Source: Mugil cephalus (lineage: Eukaryota > Chordata > Actinopteri > Mugiliformes > Mugilidae). From it: 64,000 nucleotides of DNA. Where the stretch lies: the NCBI RefSeq assembly GCF_022458985.1, contig NC_061771.1:26962001-27026000 (forward strand), read 5' to 3'. The notes under the pieces are model-generated. The model worked only from the letters and a program-made list of their open reading frames with translations. It did not search any database and was not told the DNA's origin. The translations under genes and the position numbers were made by a program. Shown here piece by piece: positions 22,829 through 33,559 of this stretch (positions are counted from its first letter, which is position 1; every line of letters begins with the position of its first letter).

Positions 22829-23335
22829 AGTATGTATGCTCTAAAAGGATCAACAGTGGACATGAAATGCAACTGTACATTCCCAGCAAACATACAAAAT
22901 GTAAATATGACAGTTCAACAAAGATTCTGGTTTGCTAAAGGGAATAATTATGTCAAGGTGGATGTAAAAACAGACCCAGACTACACAGGATGTGTGGACT
23001 ATCATTGTCATGAGTACATCTGCACTCTGAGAATTTCAGCTGGAGTCACTCTGACTGTATCAGGTAAGAATTTATTCCAAATGTTTTTCATTGTCCATTG
23101 TCATTTATGTTCTCGGAAAGATAAAAAGAACAGTGTTTAATGATTTCATTTGACACTTTTGTCAAATGAAACTCAGACAAAGCCGGGGGTGAGGCTGATC
23201 ATCTCTCTTATTGTTGGTACAATAATGAACAGGAAATGGAGGAAGAGTCCTCTTCGTGCAGAATCTCTGTCAGCGATGACGGCAACTGTTCCTGTGCTGT
23301 CAAGGGACATGAGAGTTACCACTCGGCTCCAGTGT
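22829..23335 (+). pseudogene. CD22-like V and C2 immunoglobulin exons, relic
   Basis: The first exon (about 22829-23063) encodes YALKGSTVDMKCNCTFP, then FWFAKGNNYVKV and YICTLRISAG, a V-set Ig of the same CD22-like type as the gene at 8.6-14.4 kb, ending in a donor (CAG|GTAAGA). The second piece (about 23196-23335) encodes DHLSYCWYNNEQEMEEE, then DGNCSCAVKGHESYHS and a donor, i.e. the C-terminal two-thirds of a C2 domain. Its 5' part is not recognisable, and no signal peptide, membrane or tail exons follow. The orientation is opposite to the intact gene. It is a fragment of a paralogue now inside the histone inverted repeat. Confidence 0.65.
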
Positions 23336-23694
23336 GTGAGTTTACTCCACAGCGTCACTATTAAAACTTCAATTTACAAGAGTAAACATTTTAAGGTGAA
23401 AACCTCAGAGGAGAATAAACCATCACATTGTATTCAATATGTGAGCAACTTTTCAGACGACTTTGACTTCCTACAAGTCGCTTTTATATTTACAAAAAAG
23501 TCCAAAAGCTAGCCATCAGCTTGAATACAACAAAAACACAAACAAAAAACCCTGCACTGCTACTGCAAGACCAGTGGATGCTGTGCTTACACTAATGTTT
23601 AACAAAAAGGAAACTTATTTTCATTTTGATGTTAATTTATTTCATATTTCCTGTCTTCTTTCTCTATATCCTCCCAAACGTCCCTCTGTGTCAG

Positions 23695-23747
23695 TAAGTC
23701 CGATTAAGGGAATAATTCATTTTTTTTCATGTGCATGTAAACACACT
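23695..23747 (-). mobile_element. End fragment of a MITE (same family as 34.9 and 57.2 kb)
   Basis: Reversed, it reads CAGTGTGTTTACATGCACAT, then an A run, AATTATTCCCTTAATCGGA. This aligns with the left end of the element at 34869 (GTGCACGTGAAAAAAAAC, AAATTATTGCCTTCATCGGA). Confidence 0.55.
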
Positions 23748-23989
23748 GACTCACTGTTACTGAGTCATAGTCAGAGTGTATATCCCTGAGGTGGAGCTAG
23801 AACCCTTAACTCATTGGTTGTTGAATGACCTGTTTTTCCTGAGCACCCCTTTGTGCATCCATGAGCCTCTTACCAGTTTACCAGGTTTCCTTTTGTAGAC
23901 TTGACTTTTGATAGGTATTAACAACTGTAATCAGGAGAAACCCCACGAGACCTGCAGTTTGGGATGTACGGTCATACCTCTCACCTATT

Positions 23990-24400
23990 TACCTAGAATC
24001 CTTGACGCAATACCCACGATGGCAGCCCAGACCCTACGCAGACGGTGTAGCCCGACATGCACCTCCTCTGATATGTAAATATGCATTGTGGCGAAGCGAC
24101 TGGTCCAATTGGTAGTAGCTTGTTTCCACTAAAGTATTTCTGGCTACTTTTCCATTGCAGCAGTTTGTGATTTGATTTTGGATCAATAAAGATGGAACAC
24201 ATCGATGAAAGGTTAACTGAGGAGGTTCAGAGATGCAAACATTTGTATGATTTGTCTTCTGCAAAATTTGGCAAAAGCTTTAGTCGCCATTTTTGAAAGT
24301 AAAGCCGGAAGCAGAGAGTGAATCAGAAATAGAAACAAAAAATTAATCCGACTGGCAAAAAACGAAAACAGTACAGTGTCTAGTCCCACAGCACTTTAAA
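23990..24400 (+). mobile_element. PIF/Harbinger-like MITE with MADF-type start codon region
   Basis: Within it ATGGAACACATCGATGAAAG (24192) opens MEHIDERLTEEVQRCKHLYD, similar to the start of MADF/Myb-like proteins that accompany Harbinger transposases. The following AAAGCTTTAGTCGCCATTTTTGAAAGT is shared with a second copy at 42290-42735. No transposase. Boundaries approximate. Confidence 0.5.
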
Positions 24401-24465
24401 AGAAACTCATATATGTGGATTGATGAGTCTGTATCCCAGTTTGTTCACTTTTTTATTAACTAACA

Positions 24466-24600
24466 CGGGGCGGCAGTAGCTTGGTCGTCCAATAACCAAA
24501 AGGTTGGCAGTTCGATCCCGCCTTATCCCTAGTCTGTCCGTTGTGTCCTTGGGCAAGACACTTAAAAGTTGCCCAAAATGCTGTATGCAATAATTAAATA
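24466..24600 (+). mobile_element. SINE-like repeat with tRNA-type head
   Basis: Contains GGGCGGCAGTAGCTTGGTCG (24469), GGTTGGCAGTTCGATCCCGC and CCTTGGGCAAGACACTT, a dispersed repeat common in percomorph fishes. Its right edge abuts displaced H4-promoter sequence. Confidence 0.55.
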
Positions 24601-24603
24601 ATT

Positions 24604-24745
24604 AAACTTAGACAAGAGGCGGGACTAAATGTGTTCAGGAAGCACGACAACGCTCTTAAAGGGACCATGTCCCTAATTCAAAAAGGTTAAACTACTAAAT
24701 TGAAAATACTGTACATTAAACCATCTAAAATTAGAATTTATTTTG
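24604..24745 (+). other. Displaced copy of the H4 upstream spacer
   Basis: GACAAGAGGCGGGACTAAAT, then CGCTCTTAAAGGGACCA and, after a variable middle, AAACCATCTAAAATTAGAAT match the reversed sequence upstream of the intact H4 (31690-31830). This is the part that is deleted from the left arm beside the tRNA fragment. No H4 coding sequence accompanies it. Confidence 0.65.
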
Positions 24746-25416
24746 AAGCTTTTTTTTTTTTTTTTAAAGTGCATCTCTACTGATATCACATATAAAATGA
24801 TGAACAATTTTCTTCTTCCTTTCCATCAAAATTAACCATTCATTTTTTTCTCAATACACATGAGTGTGTGTGACCTACATTACTTTTAAGTGTTCTAAAG
24901 AAATCCTTAACTCTTAGATGTGTGACATAAATGATCCCAATTAGAATCAATGCATTTTATGCTTTAACTTAGAACATTTCTTTCATTTTATGTTTCTTTA
25001 AAAATATATATTGGTCAACAAAAGAATTATTTCATGTTTGACATTTCATTAGTTGCAGACTGTATTGTTCGTGGATTGTTCGTGTTTTGTCTGCTTTGGA
25101 AGGCTGCTGTGCCTTGTCTGCTCTGGCCTGCTCCTTCTGCTTGTGGACTGGTTTGCTAGTCGCGGCCTGTTCTGAGCTTCTTGCAACTGTGAGGTGGGAT
25201 TGAGTTTCTGCCTGGAGCTGCTGTGGTGGGGCTTGAGATTGGTCCTAAATTATAGCAGCATACAGCAGTTTCTGTGGCCTGAGGCCTGTTGGACCAGCTG
25301 GGTTGTGGCCCCACATGTGTGGCATTCCTTCTCCTACTATAACATCATCTCAGGAGGATATATTCGATTGGGTAGGCCACAGTTCTAGCTATGAAAATGT
25401 GACTTTGCCCCACAAT
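24746..25416. other. Non-coding, unassigned
   Basis: A 14-bp T run near 24752, then AT-rich sequence. The segment 25060-25380 is GC-richer with repeated CTGCT/GGCCTG motifs but encodes nothing recognisable. Confidence 0.35.
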
Positions 25417-25608
<192 letters not shown>

Positions 25609-25773
25609 CAAAGGTAAAAACACAGAATAGGACAAGGACACTTAGAAAACACAAGATACATAGGTGCATAAGGTGCAGTGGCAAGATGAAGGCAGTAGTC
25701 CTGGTGATATGATGGTAGTGTTATTGTAAATAAACAATATATAGTAGTAGTATAGTATGTAATATAATAGTAG

Positions 25774-25868
25774 TGTATAATATAATATAATATAATATAA
25801 TATAATATAATATAATATAATATAATATAATATAATATAATATAATATAATATAATATAATATAATAT
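25774..25868. repeat. (TATAA)n microsatellite
   Basis: About 18 perfect pentamers, 165 bp after the previous arrays. Confidence 0.95.
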
Positions 25869-25869
25869 G

Positions 25870-26900
25870 TATATATGGCTACAATGTTTATCATGCTGAT
25901 CGTCCAAGAAAAGGGGGCGATGTTGCAATGTATATCAGGAGCAATTTAGATGTTTATTTAGTGCTTAAAGAGTCAGTATCTAAAGATCTTGAGTTGCTTG
26001 CTCTTGAAATAGAATTAATAAAGAATCACCGTATCATGTTGGTAGGGTGTCATTGACCACCAGATGGTCTTCTCTTGTTAAATTCCTATCACAGCTGAAA
26101 TACAGCGAATTATTTTTGGTGGGAGATTAAAACTGGGACAGGCTCATGCCTGTGTCTGACGACCTGAAAGCACAATGTGATTCTCTTAACCGCACACAAT
26201 TAATTAATTCCCCTACCAGACTCAACCCCAAATGTTCCCAAAAAGCAACACTCATTGACACAAAAGGCCTCTAATAATCCTCCACCAGTTGGTAGGACCC
26301 CTAGTAACATTCAGGCTTTTAATTGTACACCTTTTTCTACAGCAGAGGCTGCTAAAGCTCTTAGAAACCTTGATCCTAAAAAATCACCAGGAGCAGATGA
26401 TATGGAGCCACTGTTTTTAAAACAGGCATCTGAAATTGTAGCTGTTCCATTGTGTTACATTTTCAATCTTAGTTTATTGACCAATGTAATTCCAAAAGTC
26501 TGGAAATCTGCATTTGTTATTCCCCTTTTGAAAGGAGGCGATCCAACTATTTTAAACAATTATAGGCCTATGTCTAAACTGTCTGTTCTGGCTAAGGTAC
26601 TTGAATTCCTTGTCAGTGAACAAATAAAAGAATACCTGGCCAATTCTATCCTATCGATTTCTCAGTCAGGATTTTGCAAAAAACATAGTACTACCACTGA
26701 AGCCTTGAAGGTTATAAATGACATAACTGAAGCCTTACAAAATAAACCGTTGTCTTTTTCTTTTTATAGACTTTTCTAAGGCCTTTGATACAGTGGACCA
26801 TGAAATTTTGTTGAAGTCAGGCTGTCTAGTTAGGTGTCTCTTCTGAGGTAATGTTTGTCCACAAGGGGTGCCCCAAGGTTTGCAGTGTGATGACAAGACA
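25870..26900 (+). mobile_element. L2-type LINE, internally shortened
   Basis: Endonuclease part at 25876-26060 (GYNVYHADRPRKGGGVAMYI, an L2/CR1 endonuclease signature). Reverse transcriptase part at 26255-26820: DPKKSPGADD, LPLLKGGD-like IPLLKGGDPTILNNYRPMSK, QSGFCKKHSTTTEALKVI, then DFSKAFDTVDHEILL. The catalytic YxDD region is absent, and several frame changes separate the parts. It resembles the Maui/L2 elements of pufferfish and other teleosts. Confidence 0.8.
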
Positions 26901-27543
26901 AGAGTTTGACTATACATTTTTCTAATTAAACTAATGTTTACTGGAAAACAAAAAGGTAATTTTCAGGGACCTACAACAAAGAGCTAGACTACTCAAATAT
27001 TTTCAATATTTAGGAGTTTTGTGGGAATAGTATTACACATCAGTTCAATAAAAGTGTTTCTTCCCTACACAATGACTGCTATAGGATTCATTATGCATTT
27101 TTTTTCTTTCATTGATTTTACCCTATATAAAAGCACAATATGAGTGCCAATGGATATTGATCAAATATAAGTTGGTCCAACCAATTTGTACTGAAAATTT
27201 ACACTATTTACTATTTTACTACAAAACAAGATGTAACACAAACAAAAAATTTGTTGCATCTCAAATTTGAGGAGAAAATGTTAATAATTAAAACATCTTT
27301 GACGTGGTCCTTGTCAAAAATGATTTACATTTAGTGTAAAGATACTTACTGTGTCAGTTGATTTGAAAAATGCATTCAGTTATATGGAAATATAAGACTG
27401 ATAATCTCATACGTACATACATATAAGATATTGTTTCTGTTATTATTCTAGCCTATTTGTAAACAACTTCTAAATTATTGATAATAACTTCTTTCATAAA
27501 ATGATTAAGACTGAGGAATGATTTCTTATGGGTTGTTGTTGGT
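26901..27543. other. AT-rich 3' flank of H1
   Basis: Nothing recognised apart from short A/T runs. Confidence 0.4.
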
Positions 27544-27559
27544 GGCTCTGAAAAGAGCC
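27544..27559 (-). terminator. Histone 3' stem-loop, H1
   Basis: On the minus strand GGCTCTTTTCAGAGCC, 27 bp after the H1 stop. Confidence 0.9.
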
Positions 27560-27586
27560 TTTGAGGAGTTGTGATGTTTCAGGAGC

Positions 27587-28195
27587 TCACTTCTTCTTGG
27601 GTGCTGCCTTCTTGACTTTAGGCTTGGCTACCTTCTTAGCGGGGGCTTTCTTGGCTGCAGGGGCCTTCTTGACCACCTTCTTGGGGCTCTTGGCAGCCTG
27701 CTTAGGACTCTTTGTGGCCTTCTTGGGGCTCTTGGCAGCCTTCTTTACTGCTGGTGGTTTCTTGACTTTCTTGGGAGATTTCTTAGCAGCTGCTGCGGGC
27801 TTCTTGGCTGCTGCAGTCTTCGGCTTTTTAACCACTACGGGCTTCTTGGCTTTAGGAGCAGCTTTCTTGACGGGTTTCTTAGTCTTGCTTTCGACCTTCT
27901 TGTTGATCTTGAAGGATCCGGAGGCCCCTGTTCCCTTGGTCTGGACCAGAGTCCCCTTGGTCACCAGGCTCTTGATGGCGGTCTTCACGCGGGCCTTGTT
28001 CTTATCCACGTCGTAGCCGCCGGCAGCCAGAGCCTTCTTGAGGGCGGCTGCAGAGACGCCGCTCCGCTCCTTGGAAGCGGCCACAGATTTAACGATCAGC
28101 TCGCTGACGGTGGGACCGACCTTTTTCGGTTTGGACGCCTTCTTCTTGGTGGCTTTAGCCGGAACGGGGGCCGGAGCTGGAGCTACTTCTGCCAT
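27587..28195 (-). CDS. H1: Linker histone H1
   Basis: 202 codons, intronless. An Ala/Pro/Lys N-tail ([19 protein letters not shown]) precedes the winged-helix globular domain at about residues 25-98 ([53 protein letters not shown]). A roughly 100-residue Lys/Ala/Pro-rich C-tail with several SPKK/SPKQ motifs, the sites of cyclin-dependent phosphorylation, completes it. It binds linker DNA and compacts chromatin. It is the only H1 in the window and lies in the single-copy centre of the histone inverted repeat. The AAACACA box upstream and stem-loop downstream indicate S-phase regulation. Confidence 0.96.
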   Translation of the reverse strand: MAEVAPAPAPVPAKATKKKASKPKKVGPTVSELIVKSVAASKERSGVSAAALKKALAAGGYDVDKNKARVKTAIKSLVTKGTLVQTKGTGASGSFKINKKVESKTKKPVKKAAPKAKKPVVVKKPKTAAAKKPAAAAKKSPKKVKKPPAVKKAAKSPKKATKSPKQAAKSPKKVVKKAPAAKKAPAKKVAKPKVKKAAPKKK

Positions 28196-28343
28196 TTTCC
28201 TTGTGTCGTTTGTCGCTTGTCAACTAGAGTCAGACTGCAGTGATGAAAAACTCGGAGCAGGAGGCGGCACTTAAACACACCATGAGAACCGTAGAGACTC
28301 AGACCAGCCCGTCTCTCCTGTGTACAGACTGAATGTCGCTGCT

Positions 28344-28350
28344 TGTGTTT
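28344..28350 (-). promoter_or_regulatory. H1 box (AAACACA)
   Basis: On the minus strand AAACACA lies 149 bp upstream of the H1 start, matching the conserved subtype element of vertebrate H1 promoters. Confidence 0.65.
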
Positions 28351-28806
28351 TCTCTGGACACATTCAAGAGGAATAAACGATTGTTGGAGCAGAGATGAGA
28401 GCTCAAACTGAAGGAGCACATAGCGGACTGGTGTCTCTTTATGTTCAGCTCATGCTGAGCTCTGGAGGTGTTTTTATTTTGTTTGTGGAACATCCAAACC
28501 TCACCGACTCACCGCTGCGCTCGGCGCTGCTCGTCGTCTTTTTCCACTCTTTTGTCTCTTAAAAATATTTCACATTCATCAGAGCTCCGTCCAAACGCAT
28601 TTTCCAGCTGCGAGACATGTTTGTTCAGAGATTCAGAGTTAAAACAACCGCGTGTTGGTCATCGGTTTAGAATAAAATGAAGATTTTGTTTCGGCATCAA
28701 ACACAATGATGGTGGTGGAGGCTGATGGAGCAGCCACACTTTGATTAGAGATGTATTCTGCCAACGTTTCTTCTAATCAAGACTTTTAATCTCGTTTGTT
28801 GTTGAA
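28351..28806. other. H1 upstream region
   Basis: Non-coding; no further elements recognised. Confidence 0.35.
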
Positions 28807-29290
28807 ATGTGTTTCTTCCTCCAACAATGGTTTGATAATAATGTACTTTTACTGATCAGTTTCTTGATCAACATGGGCGTTGTTACAGTTACGTTGAATT
28901 TATGCGACATTGGAACATATGGAATTCCTGTTACACCCAAGGATTTTTCTGTTGTTTTCGATGCAGTGCCTTTGGGCATTATCTCCATTTTTAATGATCT
29001 GAATATAAACAACAACTTGTCCATACCTTTAAACAATATATCTCCTCCCCTTGTGACCGTGAAAATAAAAAAGCTGTTAAAACGTACGATCTATGTAAGG
29101 TTTACAATATTTTTACTTTTACATTACAATTTTACATTTTTATTTTATTTTTTTTTCTGTCCTGCCGTGTTTGATTGTTTGTACTGTATTAAGGTTGTAT
29201 ACAACATTTCATCATCATTGTATACACTGTTCTCAGTCTTATGTATGCTCTTATTGTCAATAAAGAAGTTTATAAAACAAACAAAAATAA
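28807..29290 (+). mobile_element. Probable L1/Tx1-type LINE 3' fragment
   Basis: The open frame contains CDIGTYGIPVTPKDFSVVFD then AVPLGII, resembling the C-terminal (post-RT) part of fish L1/Tx1 ORF2 with its IPVTPxEF motif. A T-rich 3' region follows, ending with an AATAAAGAAG signal near 29260. Confidence 0.4.
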
Positions 29291-29585
29291 AAACATTTTA
29301 TGAACTTTTGTTCATTTGATTTAATTATAAATGGGAAATTTGTCTTGTCGTTTTTATATAAGTCGTCTATACATTTATTTAAATTTACACTATTTTAAAA
29401 AATGTAGAGCTTAAAAAATATTTAAAATACAAAACCAGACTGGCCGTCAGTACGGTCAGAGGTTCGTGTAAACTACAGTGATATTTTTAATGAACATTAT
29501 CATATATGTTGGAGACCAGGCCATATGTATGAATCAAAGGTATACTAATAAATTAAGAGGAATCGTGCCTTGAGTAGAATGAGGT

Positions 29586-29601
29586 GGCTCTTAAAAGAGC
29601 C
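29586..29601 (-). terminator. Histone 3' stem-loop, H3 (right)
   Basis: GGCTCTTTTAAGAGCC on the minus strand, 27 bp past the stop. Confidence 0.9.
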
Positions 29602-29628
29602 GTTGTGGTTCGTGGATGAGCAGACAGT

Positions 29629-30779
<1,151 letters not shown>

Positions 30780-30812
30780 ACCACTGCTGCATCATTTACA
30801 GCAAAAACAAAC

Positions 30813-30828
30813 GGCTCTTTTAAGAGCC
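30813..30828 (+). terminator. Histone 3' stem-loop, H2A (right)
   Basis: GGCTCTTTTAAGAGCC, perfect stem. Confidence 0.9.
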
Positions 30829-31276
30829 ACACACTACTTCAAGAAAAGAGAACCCATTTCTCCTGTGTTGTGTATGAAATACTGTGGTCGTATAAACTAC
30901 TTTTTCATGTAGCACTTGAATGTACTGAAGCTGTATTCTTGGTGACATTACCAACGTTAATTCTCAATTAGTACTTTTTTTTTTAAAACGTAGTATTTAC
31001 AGAAACTACATGGAGCGGATGTAGATCCTATGACAAACATTACAAGAGCTACTTTCAACAACATTTATCAGTATGTAAAACATGGTTATACACTATAAGA
31101 CACTGCCACTGTTTCATTTTACACTGGAAGTCACTGAAAGGTTATTTATAGTTATTTATTCCGGAAAACGGATTTGGGGCAGCAGAATAAATGTAAGTAT
31201 TGTCATGTAATATACATGTACATAAGTAGTATAGTAGTCCATAATGTAATAACTACTACTAATATCAAAAACACTT

Positions 31277-31348
31277 CTCCCCGTCGGGGAATCGAACCCC
31301 GGTCTTCCGCGTGACAGGCGGAGATACTGTCCACTATACTAACGAGGA
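31277..31348 (-). tRNA. tRNA-Asp(GTC)
   Basis: 72 nt without an encoded CCA. Acceptor stem TCCTCGT pairs with ACGGGGA (one G-T pair) before the discriminator G; D arm AGTATAGTGGACAGTAT; anticodon stem-loop CCGCCTGTCACGCGG with GTC; T arm CGGGGTTCGATTCCCCG. All four arms fold and the A and B boxes are present. It sits in the H2A-H4 spacer, transcribed opposite to both. Its mirror copy on the left keeps only the 3' half. Confidence 0.95.
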
Positions 31349-31903
31349 TGTTGTTGAAACCCGTCTTCGTAAATGGACAGATCGATGGTTTGATAACGTT
31401 GATGACGTAGTAATGATCCTTGATCTCGTTTAACGTTTTGTTTCTTCATTTTCATGACTATTACCATTATACATCGTCAGTAAAGCTATCAAAACTACGC
31501 ACATATGTAGTTTTTACTATTTAAATTATGTTATGCGGTAATGTTGACAAGCAATAACAAAACAAATAAACATTACAAGGCACCACTGGTGTTTGTGGAG
31601 CAGCTCTCTCTCCCCCCGAGTTTATATTATAAATCCTGGCCAACTGTCTATACAAACTACCCACGGTTAAAAAATAAATCAATAAAAAAATGAATGAATA
31701 CCAAATTCTTGAATTTTAGATGGTTTATTGTATAATGTGTGTTCAACACAAAGTCCTTCACTGAATTAGGGATGTGGTCCCTTTAAGAGCGTAATCGTTG
31801 TTCCATTTAGTCCCGCCTACTCTTGTCTTCTTTCACGTCCTCAGTTACACTGTAAAAGCAGCTGTGAGTCCTGTAGACACATTATTGGACAGAATTTATC
31901 TGA

Positions 31904-32224
<321 letters not shown>

Positions 32225-32254
32225 ACTACAAACTCCTTCATCAAACAACACAAA

Positions 32255-32270
32255 GGTCCTTTTAAGGGCC
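32255..32270 (+). terminator. Histone 3' stem-loop, H4 (right)
   Basis: GGTCCTTTTAAGGGCC, 30 bp past the stop. Confidence 0.88.
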
Positions 32271-32789
32271 ACACAGCTTGTCAAGATAAAGACAGAAGTT
32301 CCTTGTATTTCCTGCTTGATACCTTACAAGTCCCTTTATTTTTTTTTTTTTTTTTTTTTAATATAAAATCCTCTGTACACAGCATACAAGTGCATCATAC
32401 TAATATGCAGCGAGGAAATGACCCAAATGCACCTATGATCCATGATTATGAAATATTTTGTAAAGATCTGCTATTCCATCCTTTAAATGTGGGTAAAACA
32501 ACTTTTTTTTTTTAGGTAAAGTATTATCATTCTTTCTTTCACATTAAATGAAACGTGAAATTATCATTAAATTTGTCAAGATGGCCCTACTATCTCACAT
32601 TGATTCAAAAAGCATTCAAATTACAAATTGAGTCCTTCATGAAATGAGAAAAGAGTCAACATAATTGGGGAAACAGAAAATGAAACAAAGTTAGTTTCTT
32701 GTGAATTTAAAACAAACTATTTTCTAACAGGAAATGAAAATGGGTATTGGTTTAATCAGTATATGAATTATATATTTTTTTGTGGTTGA

Positions 32790-32995
<206 letters not shown>

Positions 32996-33024
32996 CTATC
33001 AACTGTTTACTGGAAACACAAAAA

Positions 33025-33040
33025 GGTCCTTTTCAGGGCC
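33025..33040 (+). terminator. Histone 3' stem-loop after the H2B fragment
   Basis: GGTCCTTTTCAGGGCC, still perfect although the gene is broken. Confidence 0.8.
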
Positions 33041-33180
33041 ACGCACATACAACTAAGAGCTACAGTCCTTCAATAACTTGTATGAAAGCATTTTTGCTTT
33101 TATTTACTATATTTAATTTGGTAGACTCTTGGATCTAATGCAAAATTTTTAGTATCGATCCGACCTAATGCAGGATCATT

Positions 33181-33290
33181 GTGGAACCAAAGCTGTCACA
33201 GCTCCAAGTAAACTACCACCTGTTTACTGGAAACACAAAACAGTCCCTTCCAGGCCCACACACCTACTACTAAGGGCTGTACTTCTCAGA
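33181..33290 (+). pseudogene. H2B: Second H2B 3'-end remnant
   Basis: GGAACCAAAGCTGTCAC, then AGCTCCAAGTAAACTAC, CTGTTTACTGGAAACACAAA and a degraded stem-loop (CAGTCCCTTCCAGGCCC) repeat the last codons and 3' flank of the fragment at 32960-33060. Confidence 0.75.
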
Positions 33291-33559
33291 TACTTTACTG
33301 ACAGTTGAGCACGAGTAGATCTGTTTTCCAGGAAGACCGCAAACCACCACTGTGCCTTTTGTATACTGAGTGTACTCTATATACAATAGCGTAAATTAAT
33401 ACATTTACCGGAACACATATACTGAATATAATATGACTCAGAATTTATTGAATATTATTGCCCTTTTGTGTTAACTGTCAAAGGGATACTGTATGATTAC
33501 TGCATTTAAACAACACATAGATGTGCTAAAGGATTTTTTCTTTTATCATTTCACTTCAC

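Noticed and set aside
27561-28016. 151-codon plus-strand frame rich in Leu, Ala and Phe
   Set aside because: Antisense shadow of the Lys/Ala-rich H1 tail.
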